A stretch of 64,000 bases of DNA, from positions 1-64,000 of the forward strand of contig JASBNA010000039.1 in NCBI GenBank assembly GCA_038087015.1, read 5' to 3'. The notes beneath the pieces are model-generated. The model was not told where the DNA came from. It saw only the letters and a program-made list of their open reading frames with translations, and did no database searches. Positions 11,741 through 22,924 of the stretch are shown here, one piece after another. A program made the translations under genes and the position numbers. The stretch is from Cerrena zonata (taxonomy: Eukaryota; Basidiomycota; Agaricomycetes; Polyporales; Cerrenaceae). The stretch's first letter is position 1, and each line of letters begins with the position of its first letter.

Positions 11741-13961
11741 ATGCCTCCCAAGTACGCAGCGCTTTCACACTTGTCAATATTTTTGTCTAACTTTTGATTC
11801 AGACGTATCATCAAACCTACCGCCAAGGCTATTGCTGCTAGCAAGCCTTCTCGTCAGAGCAAGGTCAAGGCCAAGGTGGAGACACCACCTGTCAGGTACG
11901 TCAATGACAGCCTTCATTTATGAGATTGTGGTACTGACAATCAACGTGTAGTGATTCTGAGAACGTTGATCCTGCTGAGAAAGAAACAACGGAAAGGCAA
12001 GTAATCTATACCTTTTCTTATCATATATCACATATTTATATATTGGTTTAGCGATAATGAAGACGTAAAGGAAGATAGTAGGTGTGTTGTCTTTGAACAT
12101 TCCGTATTAAACTATACTAACTTTTGGGAAGATCTGATGCTGAAGATGTTGTCGAGTCTTCCGGTGAGGAGTCAGCTGTGGTTGTTGAGGTACCTGTCAA
12201 GTGAGTAACGTCCTTCTCAATCTTGCAACAATATATTTATATTTTATTACAGGCCAGCCAAAGGCAAGACCGTCAAGAGAGGGTAAGTGTTACGTTTGTT
12301 ATGGTTTATGTATATACTGATCATTGTATATTTAGTCGGGTCTCTCTTGAAGCCGCTCAACAAGGAACCCCCAAGAAGAAGAGGATTGCTGAGTATATAT
12401 CCCCCATTATATATTATTTCTATGCTGACTTATACTATTAATAGGACTACCCCTGAACGTACCAAGGTTCCAATTGAGGATGAAGATAACCCAATGTATA
12501 CCCCCCGTACATCTGCTGCCATCAAGAAGTTTGCGTATGTGGTCTTACCTTTTAATTGACATTACACCTTTACTGACACTTTCATTATTTAGCGGTGTTT
12601 ATATCTCAGCCAAGGCGAAGTCCAGAAGTATATTGGCAAAGAACGTCAAGTAAGTCTGTTTACACTCGACACTATTTAGCATAAGACTCAATACCTATTC
12701 TTTAGAACTCAGGAATCCGAAGACGAGGGTTCTGACAGTGGCGGACTAATTGACGACATTGCCGAGGAAGCCTCTGGCAATGGTTCTGAAGGCGATAGTG
12801 TTGAGGAAGAGGAGGCAGTTGAGCTCGATGATGACGCTCCTGATGAGTGCCAGATTACTACCCCCAGCTTCAATCAGGATAGGATGTTGAGAGGAACATA
12901 CAACAATCTTCCCAACTTGCGGTACGCGTCTCTGATAATGCTTTCATACAGTATCTCAACAATATCATATAGGTTCCCTTTGAGCAAGCTTAACGATGTA
13001 AAAACGTTTAACCTTGGAAACTACTGTCGGGATTATGAATTTAACAATTCCTACAAGAAGTAATCTTCAAGTTTTTACTCCTACAGCGTATAGACATTAA
13101 CTGACTTGTAAATATCCAGACAATTGGTGGAACTGTTGACTAAGTCCAGCCTCGATTTCTTTCTCTCTAATCTGGCCAGATCTTCCCCTGCCAGTTTCAG
13201 AGAGCATGCCTATTCGGGTAGCAAAGACCACATTATTACTAGTCTTGGTCAAGGTGATGATGCTACCCGTATTGGATGTGTCTCATTTGGCTTGGTCGAT
13301 AGGTCCAGTCTGACTAAGGCCAAAGCGATGGGTAAAGACGGTCCATGGTCCATCAAAACACTTGCTCTCAACCCTATCGAGCATGAGTGGGAACGTACTA
13401 TAGCTTGTATCGACATGATATACAAGAAAGGCTACAAAGTTCCTACTTATGCTGGTGCAATCAACTTCTCCACCATTCCTATCAAATGTAAGCCATACAT
13501 GTCTGCTTGTGTCTTATTCGTACTTACATCTTTTTGCTCAGCGGAATCTGACAAGTCGTTCAGAGAGGTTGCTCCTGGCTTATACTCTTCCTCTACTTTA
13601 CGTCAAGACAGTGCAGAGGAGGGTACATTTGTTTCTGATTATCTCCATCCACTGTTGTTGAGCAAAAATGCCTTATATGCGAGTGAAGACGGTGAGTCAA
13701 CATTTCCTTGAGCATCCATCTTTCAATCTCATTCTTTTGCTTTTGCTAGTTCCGATGTACAATGCTACCAAGTATTTCAAAAAGGGTGCTCCAAAGGTGC
13801 CATTTACTTTGGCCAGCCTTTCTGACTGTCCCTTGCACCCTAAGGAGTTCAAATCTGGAGATCTCGTTGGAGTAATTTATACCACTTCAGTTTATGCTGA
13901 AGACCGTTACTCTTTCAATATAGTAGCCACTTTCCTGATCCACTCACCCCCTTCTATCTAA
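11741..13961 (+). CDS. Acidic/basic-tail orphan protein, probably nuclear
   Basis: About 13 exons with clean junctions give a protein of roughly 500 residues. The first exon is four codons (MPPK, split). The N-terminal half is low-complexity: KAIAASKPSRQSKVKAK, alternating acidic blocks, PAKGKTVKRGR and GTPKKKRIAE (NLS-like), then DDIAEEASGNGSEG and a further D/E run. The C-terminal half looks folded, from RMLRGTYNNLPNLRFPLS through LLTKSSLDFFLSNLARS to GDLVGVIYTTSVYAEDRYSF, ending at a TAA at 13961. That last segment reads like alternating beta strands and could be an OB-like fold (inference). I recall similar acidic-head proteins as a repetitive family in Agaricomycetes but cannot name a function. 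One intron, starting at 11998, keeps frame only with a GC donor (GCAAGT). Confidence 0.6.
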
Positions 13962-13983
13962 GCGTAGACAGCTTGTAGAACGT

Positions 13984-14102
13984 GTTTCCTTCAATCACCA
14001 ATGTGATTGCGATATTGTGTACAATGTAGTCTGTTCCGTCGCCAATGCAAACGTAGTTTCTTATGCAACATGTTTCATTCAATGATCATTGTAATTGTGA
14101 TA
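13984..14102. repeat. Imperfect direct repeat
   Basis: Bases 13984-14014 and 14072-14102 are diverged copies (GTTTC.TTCAAT......TGT.ATTG.GATA) 88 bases apart, just downstream of the preceding stop, so probably within its 3' untranslated region. Confidence 0.5.
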
Positions 14103-14264
14103 CATAAAATCGTGATGCTATCTTTGAGATATTGTTATATCGCTGGGAAGAGAAACAATTATTACATATGGGTGTTTTTAATAACATATGTCTGGTGTGA
14201 ATAATGTTCCGTGAGTCAGGATGCCTATTTCTGTTGACATTTAGGTTCAAGTGCGCTGTTTCCT

Positions 14265-14627
14265 ATGCCTCCACCTCATTCACCCTTGCCTGCTCCAGTC
14301 TCATCAAGCGATGAACGTGCTTGGGGTGGAATGCCCCATGTACCTCCCTCCACACTACAGCTAGAACCTAGCATGGTACCGCCGTCTTATCGTTTACTCA
14401 TGCGCAGTACCACCGAGCCGCCAGCTACACAACCTGGTACTCCTACATATCCTGACGCACACCCAATCATTCAGTTCCCACCTTCCCTGTTCCCTATACC
14501 CAGTCAACTGGGGCTTGCATACAACTACAATATGTCGTATGAGGAACATTGCCAACGCCAGGATTGTCAGAGAGGAGATAGACCTCCCACCATCAAGGAG
14601 GAGAAAAATGGCGCAGAGGGGAAATGA
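14265..14627 (+). CDS. Proline-rich open frame, possible terminal exon
   Basis: A 120-codon frame rich in P, S and Y (MPPPHSPLPAPVSSSDERAW...) ending in a charged tail. A splice-acceptor-like TTTAG lies at about 14244 and the frame is open from there, so it may be the last exon of a gene rather than a complete one. It could belong to an alternative form of the gene ending at 13961 or be non-coding. No domain recognised. Confidence 0.25.
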   Translation: MPPPHSPLPAPVSSSDERAWGGMPHVPPSTLQLEPSMVPPSYRLLMRSTTEPPATQPGTPTYPDAHPIIQFPPSLFPIPSQLGLAYNYNMSYEEHCQRQDCQRGDRPPTIKEEKNGAEGK

Positions 14628-15223
14628 CTTTTTTTGCTGACATTGTAAAGGGCGTACGACAAACAGGATCTCGTTGCTGAACATAGTTTTTTGTACATTA
14701 CTCGATGTTTTGTTTTGGAATATAAACTGAATATGTCAGAAAGGTCGCATGTGATTGTTTTATTGTTGCAAATTGAATACGAAACAGTGAAAAATATGTT
14801 TTTATCTACAATATTGACAAAATTACGCTAGTAGATATTTGTTGATATCTTAAAATACAAAATTAAAGAAGAGAAACATGTATTTCAATAGCAAGATGTT
14901 CTACGACAACAAAAAAGAGCATCTAAATATGATAAGATAAGATGAGATAATGTAAAAAGACGGAGAAGTTAGAGGCGCTTATATTTACACGTGACGTAAG
15001 ACAAAGATTGGCTGATTATAGAGACATTTTCAATCTGAATTATAATATTTTATATAACATTGAATAGTAAATTTCAATAGCTTTGAATAGCATAATGGAT
15101 GTTGTGAGAGCTACATAGAACAGACAATTATTTAACCTTTTGGACCCTAATCTAATTAGACTTCAATGATGTGATTGATTAGAGATAAGTTACCGATAAG
15201 AAATGATGTCATAGGTCTAAACC
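14628..15223. other. AT-rich spacer
   Basis: Very A/T-rich sequence with no open frame of note and no recognisable element. It marks the right end of the AT-rich island. Confidence 0.4.
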
Positions 15224-15557
15224 CTAGATTGGGAGTAGTGCAGAAATTCGTAACGGTACAAGCGCCCCACCAAACTCCAGAACATAAAACACGATCCTTC
15301 GTACCTCAGGAATCGTAAAAATGGCGGAATTCCGTGCCATATACTTCCCCCTAAACTCGAGCTTTGATATGGTGCACTTTGTCTCCCCACCACGTAGCGC
15401 CATAATTGACATCGGGTACTCTCTTCAGCGGTAACTGCTCGCAGTCTGGGAGGGCTGCAATCTTCTGCATAGGCATAGGCATTGGAATTGGAGGGGCTCC
15501 AGCCACCGATCCAGCAATGAATAAGACGAAGGTGAGAGACAACGGATGAAGGTGCAT
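15224..15557 (-). CDS. Possible small secreted protein
   Basis: The frame from the ATG at 15557 starts with a convincing signal-peptide-like stretch (MHLHPLSLTFVLFIAGSVAG, then APP) followed by a PMPMPM tract, two residues past which comes KIAALPDCEQLPLKRVPDVN. It stays open to 15351; a second frame (15224-15412) overlaps it and could be joined by splicing. Only one Cys is visible in the mature part, so it is not a typical cysteine-rich effector. No family recognised. Confidence 0.35.
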
Positions 15558-16347
15558 TTTCGAAAGGTCTACTGCGTTCTGAGGGGGAGCGACAAGTTAG
15601 GGTTTGGGGTACAAGTCTCTAAACACTCCCTGTTGCTAATCATAGAGACTTATAGTCTAGGATTCGGGCTTAGCCTAGCCTTTTTCATATCGATCCGGCC
15701 GCGCGACTTACACTACTTTCTGGGGCGGCCTTTCTTATCGGTTTGACGCAGGAATGCAGTGTCTCGCTCTCTTAGGGCGGCGATTTGCCTCACAAGACTC
15801 TTCGCAATGGCTGCCAAGATACACCCCACATCCAGAATACAGTGAGCGGACATATATTGTATATTCACATGAAAACTTGACCATTCGTTGTTTTCTGAAG
15901 GTGTCTTACTCCAAACATATACGTTCATTTACTAGCATGCTTGGCGGACACCGCCGGACTGTCAGGTACCCCCGACCAGCCTCTTGATATAGCACTGGTA
16001 CAAACAGTAACATGTTCTGAGCTGTACTGCGGAAATGATTCCCTTCTAGTTGCTGTTCCAGTCGCCAGTATCTTTGGAAATCGCTGTCCGTCGTATTTCG
16101 AATGCTCAGCCCTCTTCTTCATTCGGAGCGTTGATCACCTTTATCTGTCATTGGCTCAATATCGAAAACACAAAGGCTACTATTCTGGTAATGCACTTTA
16201 CTAAAGGCGTCTCAAGAGGTTCGGTCAGCTGCCGGAACACGCTATTCGAGAGGCTTTTTGTTAGGTTTTGAATCGACGTGACAATATTTTGTAAGCATCC
16301 GGACTACATCCATATATATAAACCTAACAAATACGCGAACCGGGTAC
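15558..16347. other. Spacer with short unassigned frames
   Basis: Several overlapping frames of 60-90 codons on both strands, none with recognisable motifs or consistent splice signals. No gene is supported. Confidence 0.3.
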
Positions 16348-17478
16348 CTAAAACTCCCAGGGTTCCCATATATCGTTGTGAGGAAGGTTAATGAGGAGCC
16401 TTTCCAGATACCCCTCATAATAGCCATCAAAAGCAAATAGACGTCTGTTCGTTTTGTATGAGTTATTGAAGTCCACGATGCGCCATTCATAAGTACGCTG
16501 AGTGAAAGGTGCCGGAAGAGATGGTAAAAGGCTATCGGATGGGGGCGCACGCAGAATGTTGTAGTATCTGATATCGACATGATCCACAGCGAGTTGAGAG
16601 AGGTTGCTGTATAAAGATGTAATGTCATTGCTGTGAAGCAGGTATGGGTCAGGAGAATTCATAGATACAAATGTATATGTGAGAGGTGACACACATTATG
16701 TCCTCTGGTAGCGGCTTACCAAGTGGCATCAAACCACCTAGCCGTTCCATGATGAGGATACTGACTTTGGTTGGGGTAACTGGTGGGGGCGGAGGGGGTT
16801 CTTCGTCGGAAGAATATTCTTCCTCAGGAACATTGGGCCGAGGACTATAGTCATCATCGTCGAACTCTGACTCAGTGTCAGAGTCCACAGATCGTCGAGA
16901 GCCCCGAGCGATGGAATCGCGCCTCCAAGGACCGAAGTTCCAGTCCACCGGGATAGTCGATTGAAAGAACCCGTAATATCTCGGAATAACAGAGCCCTGG
17001 AGGCACTCCATTTCGTCATAATAGTAAGCCTCCTTCGCAAGATGTCTAGCGTCATAGCGTCGCGATACTTTTACAACCAAAGGCGGAAGAATCATTTGTT
17101 GCAACTCGGGGCTAGATTTAGCGTAATCAACAGTGGCCTCATAAACGCGGGCTACACGACCATGTCCAATCTTACGTCCTAGAGTCAAGTGAATGTTGAG
17201 TTTACCAGGTTGAGGGAGTTCTGATGGGCGACGAGGAGCAGGAGTGCGGATAGGTCCATTTACTATGAATTCTTTGTTTGGGCGGGGTTGGCCACGATGA
17301 AGGACAACGTCATGGGGAGCGCGAGTCTCTGTGTGTTTTGCTAGACCTCCAAGAACCACAGACTCAAATGCGTTCGCAGGCTGTTGGACCGATACAAAGT
17401 GATTATTATTTGAAAACAAATCAGGATGTATGAAATATGACATACGACAGCATTATCAGGGTTTACAACCTTGGCCAT
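16348..17478 (-). CDS. Kinase-like protein, copy 1
   Basis: Three exons: 17446-17478 (MAKVVNPDNAV), 16695-17380 and 16348-16630, giving about 330 residues. It has the landmarks of a protein-kinase fold: a glycine-loop-like GRKIGHGRVARVYEA, LVVKVSRR (candidate ATP-binding Lys), AKEAYYYDEME (candidate helix-C Glu), a hinge-like ILIMERLGGLMPLG, a catalytic-loop-like HVDIRYYNIL (HxDxxxxN) and WRIVDFNNS in place of DFG. A Pro/acidic insert (DSDTESEFDDDD ... PPPPPP) sits between the lobes. The P-loop is unusual and DFG is DFN, so activity is uncertain. It is almost identical to copy 3 at 21472-22596 and more distant from copy 2. Kinase-like families of this kind are expanded in Agaricomycetes; substrates are unknown. 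Confidence 0.65.
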
Positions 17479-17676
17479 AATGGTTGCAGCGTCACGTTAG
17501 TACACTCTGGTGGAAGACCAAAGTAGCGTTTGATTTTAGAGGGAGTGGGAACACGTTTATAACCACCGCAGGTTAAATTCGATAGAAGTTGTGAACGTTG
17601 AACCTAGTTTGAGATCAAGGATTGAGAACGTCCAAGTCAAGCTAAATGAATGCCAGCAGTGCTCACAACAACTCAC

Positions 17677-17696
17677 AACAACGCGTACACAACGTG
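17677..17696. promoter_or_regulatory. Shared upstream motif, site 1
   Basis: AACAACGCGTACACAACGTG, one mismatch from the form at the other two kinase genes, about 200 bases upstream of copy 1. It contains ACGCGT. Confidence 0.45.
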
Positions 17697-17870
17697 TCAT
17701 CGCTTGGCAACCAATGTTTATTGATTAGTTTCACATATCTATCTATTCAAGATCGTTACGAATTGGATCAGACATCGGCCATACTGGATCTTCGGGCAAT
17801 AACAGTGACCAGCTCAATCATAAAATAACAGGATTTATAGAGAAGGACTCGAAAACCACAAACTGCCTAA

Positions 17871-18882
17871 CTAGAAGTGCCAAGGCTCCCAAATATCGTT
17901 CCATGGGAGGTTGTATAGGAGTCTATGTAAATAAGTCCAATAATAGTTTTCGAAACAAGATTGAACATTGTTCGATTTGCAGGCCTTGTTGAAGTCTATT
18001 AATCGCCATTCGTAAGTGCGTTGGGTCAGAGGGGACGGGAGGGAAGGAAGAAGGCTGTCAGATGGAGGGGCCTTGAGAATGTTGTAGTATCGTATATCGT
18101 CATGATCAACACCCAGTGTACATAGATTGCTATATAGCGAGTTAAGCTCATCCCTATGATTGATTGAAATGGTTGTGAGTGGTAATATCAATAATGAAAG
18201 AGGTGGCGTACTCAAGGTCATCAGGCAGATCCTCCCCTAGTGGCATTAGGCCTCCGAGTCGCTCCATAATGAGAATGCTGAGTTTAGTTGGTCGAGGAGT
18301 ACGCTTAGATTTCGATCGTACGGAGTCGCGTTTCCAAGGTCTGAGTTCCAAGTCGGGAGGGATCTCAGTCTGGTAGAAGCCATAGTATCTCGGAATAACA
18401 GAGCCGTGCAGGCACTCCATTTCATCATAATAATAGGCCTCTTTCGCAAGATGCCTTGCATCATAACGTCGTGACACTTTCACAGCCAGAGGTGGAAGAA
18501 TCATCTGTTGCAATTCGGGGCTCGAGTTAGCGTAGTCAACGGTAGCTTCATACACTCGAGCGACACGCCCGGATCCAAGCTTGCGACCAAGAGACAGTTG
18601 AAGTTTCAGTGTACCAGGCTCGGGGAGCTCCGATGGCCGACGAAGAGGGGCAGGACGGCCCTTGCATATGGGCCCCGTCAGTATGAATTCCTCATTTGGC
18701 TGTGGCTGGCCACGCTCAAAATCTACATTAGGTGATTCACCAGAGACTGAATGCTTCGCGATGTCAACAAACGTCACAGATTCGAACGCATTCGCAGCCT
18801 ATTATCTCTATCAATTTTGGCCATGAAGAGTAGGTTCGAGATTCAGACTTACCACTGCGTTAGGGGGGTCAAGAGGATGCAT
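17871..18882 (-). CDS. Kinase-like protein, copy 2
   Basis: Exon 1 starts at an ATG at 18882 (MHPLDPPNAV), followed by a main exon and a last exon beginning after an intron near 18150-18210, ending WEPWHF at 17871. Landmarks match copy 1: GRKLGSGRVARVYEA (closer to a canonical GxGxxG), AVKVSRRYD, AKEAYYYDEME, ILIMERLGGLMPLG, HDDIRYYNIL and WRLIDFNKA. It lacks the PPPPPP/acidic insert found in copies 1 and 3, so it is the shortest and most diverged. All three copies keep both introns at equivalent positions, which points to tandem gene duplication and not retrocopying. Confidence 0.65.
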
Positions 18883-18931
18883 GGCGGACGGAGCAGAGTT
18901 GTGCTATTGTTGATGAAGCCATTAGGCCCAC

Positions 18932-18951
18932 AACAACGCGTAAACAACGTG
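18932..18951. promoter_or_regulatory. Shared upstream motif, site 2
   Basis: AACAACGCGTAAACAACGTG, 50 bases upstream of kinase-like copy 2, with a CACGTG E-box at 18964-18969. Confidence 0.5.
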
Positions 18952-18969
18952 GCACAAAAGCATCACGTG

Positions 18970-19720
18970 ATCGCATTTTGCCGAGCCGATATCCGAGCCA
19001 GACATGTTGTCTGCCTTTCATCTTGAACTACACAGATTGGATAACAGTAATCAAATCGTGTACTTACACATCGCATGTATTAGCTATACCCCGCCGGTCC
19101 TACTGACGTAGCATGGCTGCATGTAGATCCGAGAAAACGGAGTGGATACTTTGATGCGCCCGCACTGGCAAGTAGGTAATCCACTGCTTTGCATTCTTCG
19201 ACAGCTTACTCAGTCTGGCCAGGTCGGACTAGGCACGCAATAGCATTGGAATGAATACTCGCCATATTTTAGGTTTTTATTTCTCAACAATATCCCTCTG
19301 AAATGTCCTCGAGTCATCAACACCAGTTGGACTCATAGATCATTGTGTATCTCCATAGGATGACATCTATAACTATGTGATAGTCGATTAATCTTTCTGT
19401 TTCTTCAGATATTTACCGATCACGGTACGTTCTATGTGTTCCGAACACGTCCGTGCTAAATTCATACAAATGTAGCTCCTCTACATCTAATAGCTACCCC
19501 ATATCTCCATTTTGCCGACGGGCTCTTTCTCTCTTTAGGGCACTCTGGAATGTAGAACGCGACCGAATTCGGAGATTTTATCTTACACCAATTGTCGAAA
19601 TAGTGTCTCATCATTCGCTTTTATGGCATTACACTGGTTAAAACATTACGGGTGATTCGTGGACATAGCCCGTCGAAGACCTGATTCATGTGATGCTGGA
19701 ACTTGGGTCTGTCTGGGAAG
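18970..19720. other. Spacer between kinase copy 2 and the dehydrogenase
   Basis: No open frame with recognisable motifs. It contains the two diverging upstream regions and the dehydrogenase promoter at its right end. Confidence 0.4.
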
Positions 19721-19728
19721 TATAAAAA
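19721..19728 (+). promoter_or_regulatory. TATA box
   Basis: TATAAAAA, 102 bases before the ATG at 19823. Confidence 0.55.
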
Positions 19729-19822
19729 CCCTACGTTTGTTGACCTGTAGGATTATTCAACACGTTCCCTATCCTTGAAGCTTTCAATTCAACTCTCTTA
19801 ACCTCTAACTGAATTATTCAAT

Positions 19823-21341
19823 ATGAACCCTGCTACTAATCAACCCAAGACTATGCTCGGTGCTGTTTTCCATCCGGGAAACACAGATCTCGTTTTGGAC
19901 AAGAAACACCCTGTCCGTCAGCCAGGAAAGGGCGAGGTCCTCCTAAAGGTCGCCGCCGCTGGAGGTTAGTCTATATGTTTGTTCACGGATTTTAAACGTA
20001 GCTGACGCAATAGAATTTATTAGTTTGCCATACTGATGTATTCTGGCTCTCTGGCGCGATTGGATCTATAGACCCTAACACCTACATCATGGGCCATGAA
20101 ATTTCCGGTACTCCTGTCGAGTAGGTCTCACACAGATACTCTCATTGCGGATCATTAAATTCAACGATTATCTAAATCATAGACTCGGGGAGGATGTTGA
20201 CCCTAAGACCGCCCAGATTGGTAAACTCTACTCTGTGTTGAGTGTTGCACCTTGTGTCACCACTGGTATTCTCGGCCAAGACGGAGGCTACGCCGAGTTT
20301 GTGACCGTCCGTGCTAGTCAGCTCGTTGAAGTGGTAAGTTGTCAATATTTCTTTTTTTCTTCGAGGTGCTTACAAGGTCTCGCATGATGTAGCCGGCGGG
20401 TGTTTCAAAGGAAGAAGCTGCTATTGCTAGCGATGCTGGAGTTACAGCCTTTAATGCTGTTAAGGTCGCTGCTGGAGTACGTGGTGCTATTTTTCTTGTG
20501 AAAATGAATTCAAGATTGACATTGGTGTCCGGGTAGTTGGGACAAGGCGGACAAGGAAAGAAGGTGCTCATCTTCGGTATCGGAGGATTGGGACATCTCG
20601 CTGTCCAATACGCTAAGCACTTTGGTGCCACAGGTACGTGATCGTAAACCCTTCCAGAATAAATGAATACTAACGTAAAGTATAAGTGTATGCATGTGAT
20701 ATCAAGCCCGACGCACGTAAATTGGCTTTGGAACTCGGTGCTGTAGAAGCTTTCGACCTTCTTACATTGGACAAGAAGATCAAAGAGGAGAACTTCACTG
20801 TCGATATCACTATCGACTTCCCTGTGACTTCCCAGAGTATGTCGAACCTTCTTGTATTTCGATATCATTCACCGAAATTGACATGGTCATTGGTAGCATT
20901 CGCATTTGCTTCTTCTGCATTGGCTGACAAGACGGGCAAGCTTGATATCAATAGAAAGCCTATTGCGGTGGTAGTTGGCTTGAGCGAGGAAACTCTTACT
21001 TTCAGCAGTTTGAATGCTCTTCTCACTAATGTTCAAAGTAAGTTGCCGATGTTCTTCCATGGAAGCTTATACCAAATATTTATTCACTGTCAGTCCACAA
21101 TTCGCTTTACGGAAGCAGGGACGATTTGGTTGAGGTCCTTGATCTCTTCGCAAAGGTCAGTCAATTCTGTTCTATCGACGCAAGAATGCTTGCTAATACG
21201 ATATAATCCGATATTTAGAGAACTATTAAAGGGGTTGTTACTGCCGTGCCCTTGGAGAAGGTTAATGAGGTCCTGGATGATCTCCGTGCCTACGAGATTC
21301 ACGGGAGGAGAGTTGTTATTCCTTCTCACCACCATGATTGA
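19823..21341 (+). CDS. Zinc-type alcohol dehydrogenase (MDR family)
   Basis: Spliced from about ten exons, from MNPATNQPKTMLGAVFHPGN to a C-terminal VVIPSHHHD. It oxidises alcohols or reduces aldehydes with NAD(P). The GroES-like half has VCHTDVFWLSGA (catalytic-zinc Cys, created across an intron) and YIMGHEISG (GHE). The Rossmann half has VLIFGIGGLGHLAVQYAKHF (GxGGxG) and YACDIKPDARK, where the Asp after the second strand suggests NAD preference. Between GHE and the Rossmann fold the sequence reads KLYSVLSVAPCVTTGILGQD, so the four-Cys structural-zinc lobe of classical ADHs is absent. That shortened form is known among fungal MDR enzymes. Substrate is unknown. It sits between kinase-like copies 2 and 3 on the opposite strand. 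Confidence 0.8.
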
Positions 21342-21471
21342 TTATGACGTCGGTGATTATTATGAGATTTCCGAAGCCTGCTGCTATGTACTTGTAGTTG
21401 CGAAAGACAATTCATCACGATGCTATATTTATATCTCATACAGCAGCCTAACAAGGACATAAATTGGGTAC

Positions 21472-22596
21472 CTAAAAGTCCCAGGGTTCCCATATATCGT
21501 TGTAAGGAAGGTTAGTGAGAAGCCTTTCCACATACCCCTCATAATAGCCATCAAAAACAACCATACTTCTGTTCGTTTTGTACGAGTTTTTGAAATCCAC
21601 AATGCGCCATTCATAAGTACGCTGAGTGAAAGGTGCCGGGAGAGATGGTAGAGGACTATCGGATGGGGGCGCACGTAGAATGTTGTAGTATCTGATATCG
21701 ACGTGATCTACAGCGAGGTGAGAGAGGTTGCTGTATAAAGATGTAATGTCATCGCTGTGAAGCAGGTATGGGTCAGGAAAGTTCATAGATACAAATGTAT
21801 ACATGAGAGGAGAGGTGACGCACATTATGTCCTCTGGTAATGGTTTACCAAGTGGCATCAAACCACCTAGCCGTTCCATAATGAGGATACTGACTTTGGT
21901 AGGGGTAACCGGTGGGGGCGGAGGGGGTTCTTCGTCGGAGGAATACTCTTCCTCAGGAACATTGGGCCGAGGGCTGTAGTCATCATCGTCAAACTCTGAC
22001 TCAGTGTCAGAGTCCACAGATCGCCGAGAGCCCCGAACGATGGAATCGCGCCTCCAAGGACCGAAGTTCCAGTCCACCGGGATAGTCGATTGAAAGAACC
22101 CATAATATCTCGGAATGACGGAGCCCTGGAGGCACTCCATTTCGTCATAATAGTAAGCCTCCTTCGCAAGATGTCTAGCGTCGTAGCGTCGTGATACTTT
22201 TACAACCAGAGGCGGAAGGACCAGTTGCTGCAACTCGGGGCTGGATTTAGCATAATCAACAGTGGCCTCGTAAACACGGGCCACACGACCGTGTCCGATC
22301 TTACGTCCTAGAATCAAGTGAATGTTGAGTTTACCAGGTTCAGGAAGTTCTGATGGGCGACGAGGAGTAGGGGTACGGATAGGGCCTTTTACTATGAATT
22401 CTTTGTTTGGGCGGGGTTGGCCACGATGAAGGACAACGTCATGGGGAGCGTGAGTTTCCACATGTTTCGCCAGACTAGATAAGGTGACAGACTCAAATGC
22501 GTTTGAAGGCTATCATCCTGCGATATTAGTGATACCCACAATGCTGGATACCGAAATGAGGCTTACGACGGCGTTGGGATTATCGAGGGGATGCAT
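21472..22596 (-). CDS. Kinase-like protein, copy 3
   Basis: First exon MHPLDNPNAV from the ATG at 22596, then an exon with GRKIGHGRVARVYEA, LVVKVSRR, AKEAYYYDEME, the acidic/PPPPPP insert and ILIMERLGGLMPLG, then a last exon with HVDIRYYNIL and WRIVDFKNS, ending at 21472. The second intron here happens to be a multiple of three without a stop, so the frame reads through it; by comparison with copies 1 and 2 it is still spliced. Nucleotide similarity to copy 1 continues a few tens of bases past the stop codon, so the duplicated block includes some 3' flank. The first exon matches copy 2 better than copy 1, which suggests recombination between copies. Confidence 0.65.
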
Positions 22597-22657
22597 GATG
22601 GGAAGGTTAGAGTTAGCAAGAAGGTTGAGAAGGTTAATTCAAGTCCCTCGTCATTAC

Positions 22658-22677
22658 AACAACGCGTAAACAACGTG
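22658..22677. promoter_or_regulatory. Shared upstream motif, site 3
   Basis: AACAACGCGTAAACAACGTG, identical to site 2, 62 bases upstream of kinase-like copy 3, with a CACGTG at 22691-22696. Confidence 0.5.
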
Positions 22678-22902
22678 GTACCATATACAGCACGTGAATG
22701 TATTTTATTACCGACGCGTCCCAAGACAAATCGGTGTAGTGCGATCTGTGCGCTTACTGTTTGTTCCTTCCTCTCATCCCTATCATTAAGATGTTATCAT
22801 CAAGGCCTACACCTTTTGTTAGTCACGATATTATCATGTAAAGTCTGCCATCGTCGAAGGTTGGTCGAAGAGGTGGCATGTCGAACTTCGAAGGCTTTGG
22901 TA

Positions 22903-22924
22903 AACAACGCGTAAACAACGCGTG
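22903..22924. promoter_or_regulatory. Shared upstream motif, site 4
   Basis: A further copy reading AACAACGCGTAAACAACGCG followed by TG, with CACGTG at 22936-22941. It lies about 300 bases upstream of copy 3 and could also serve a gene to its right. Confidence 0.4.
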
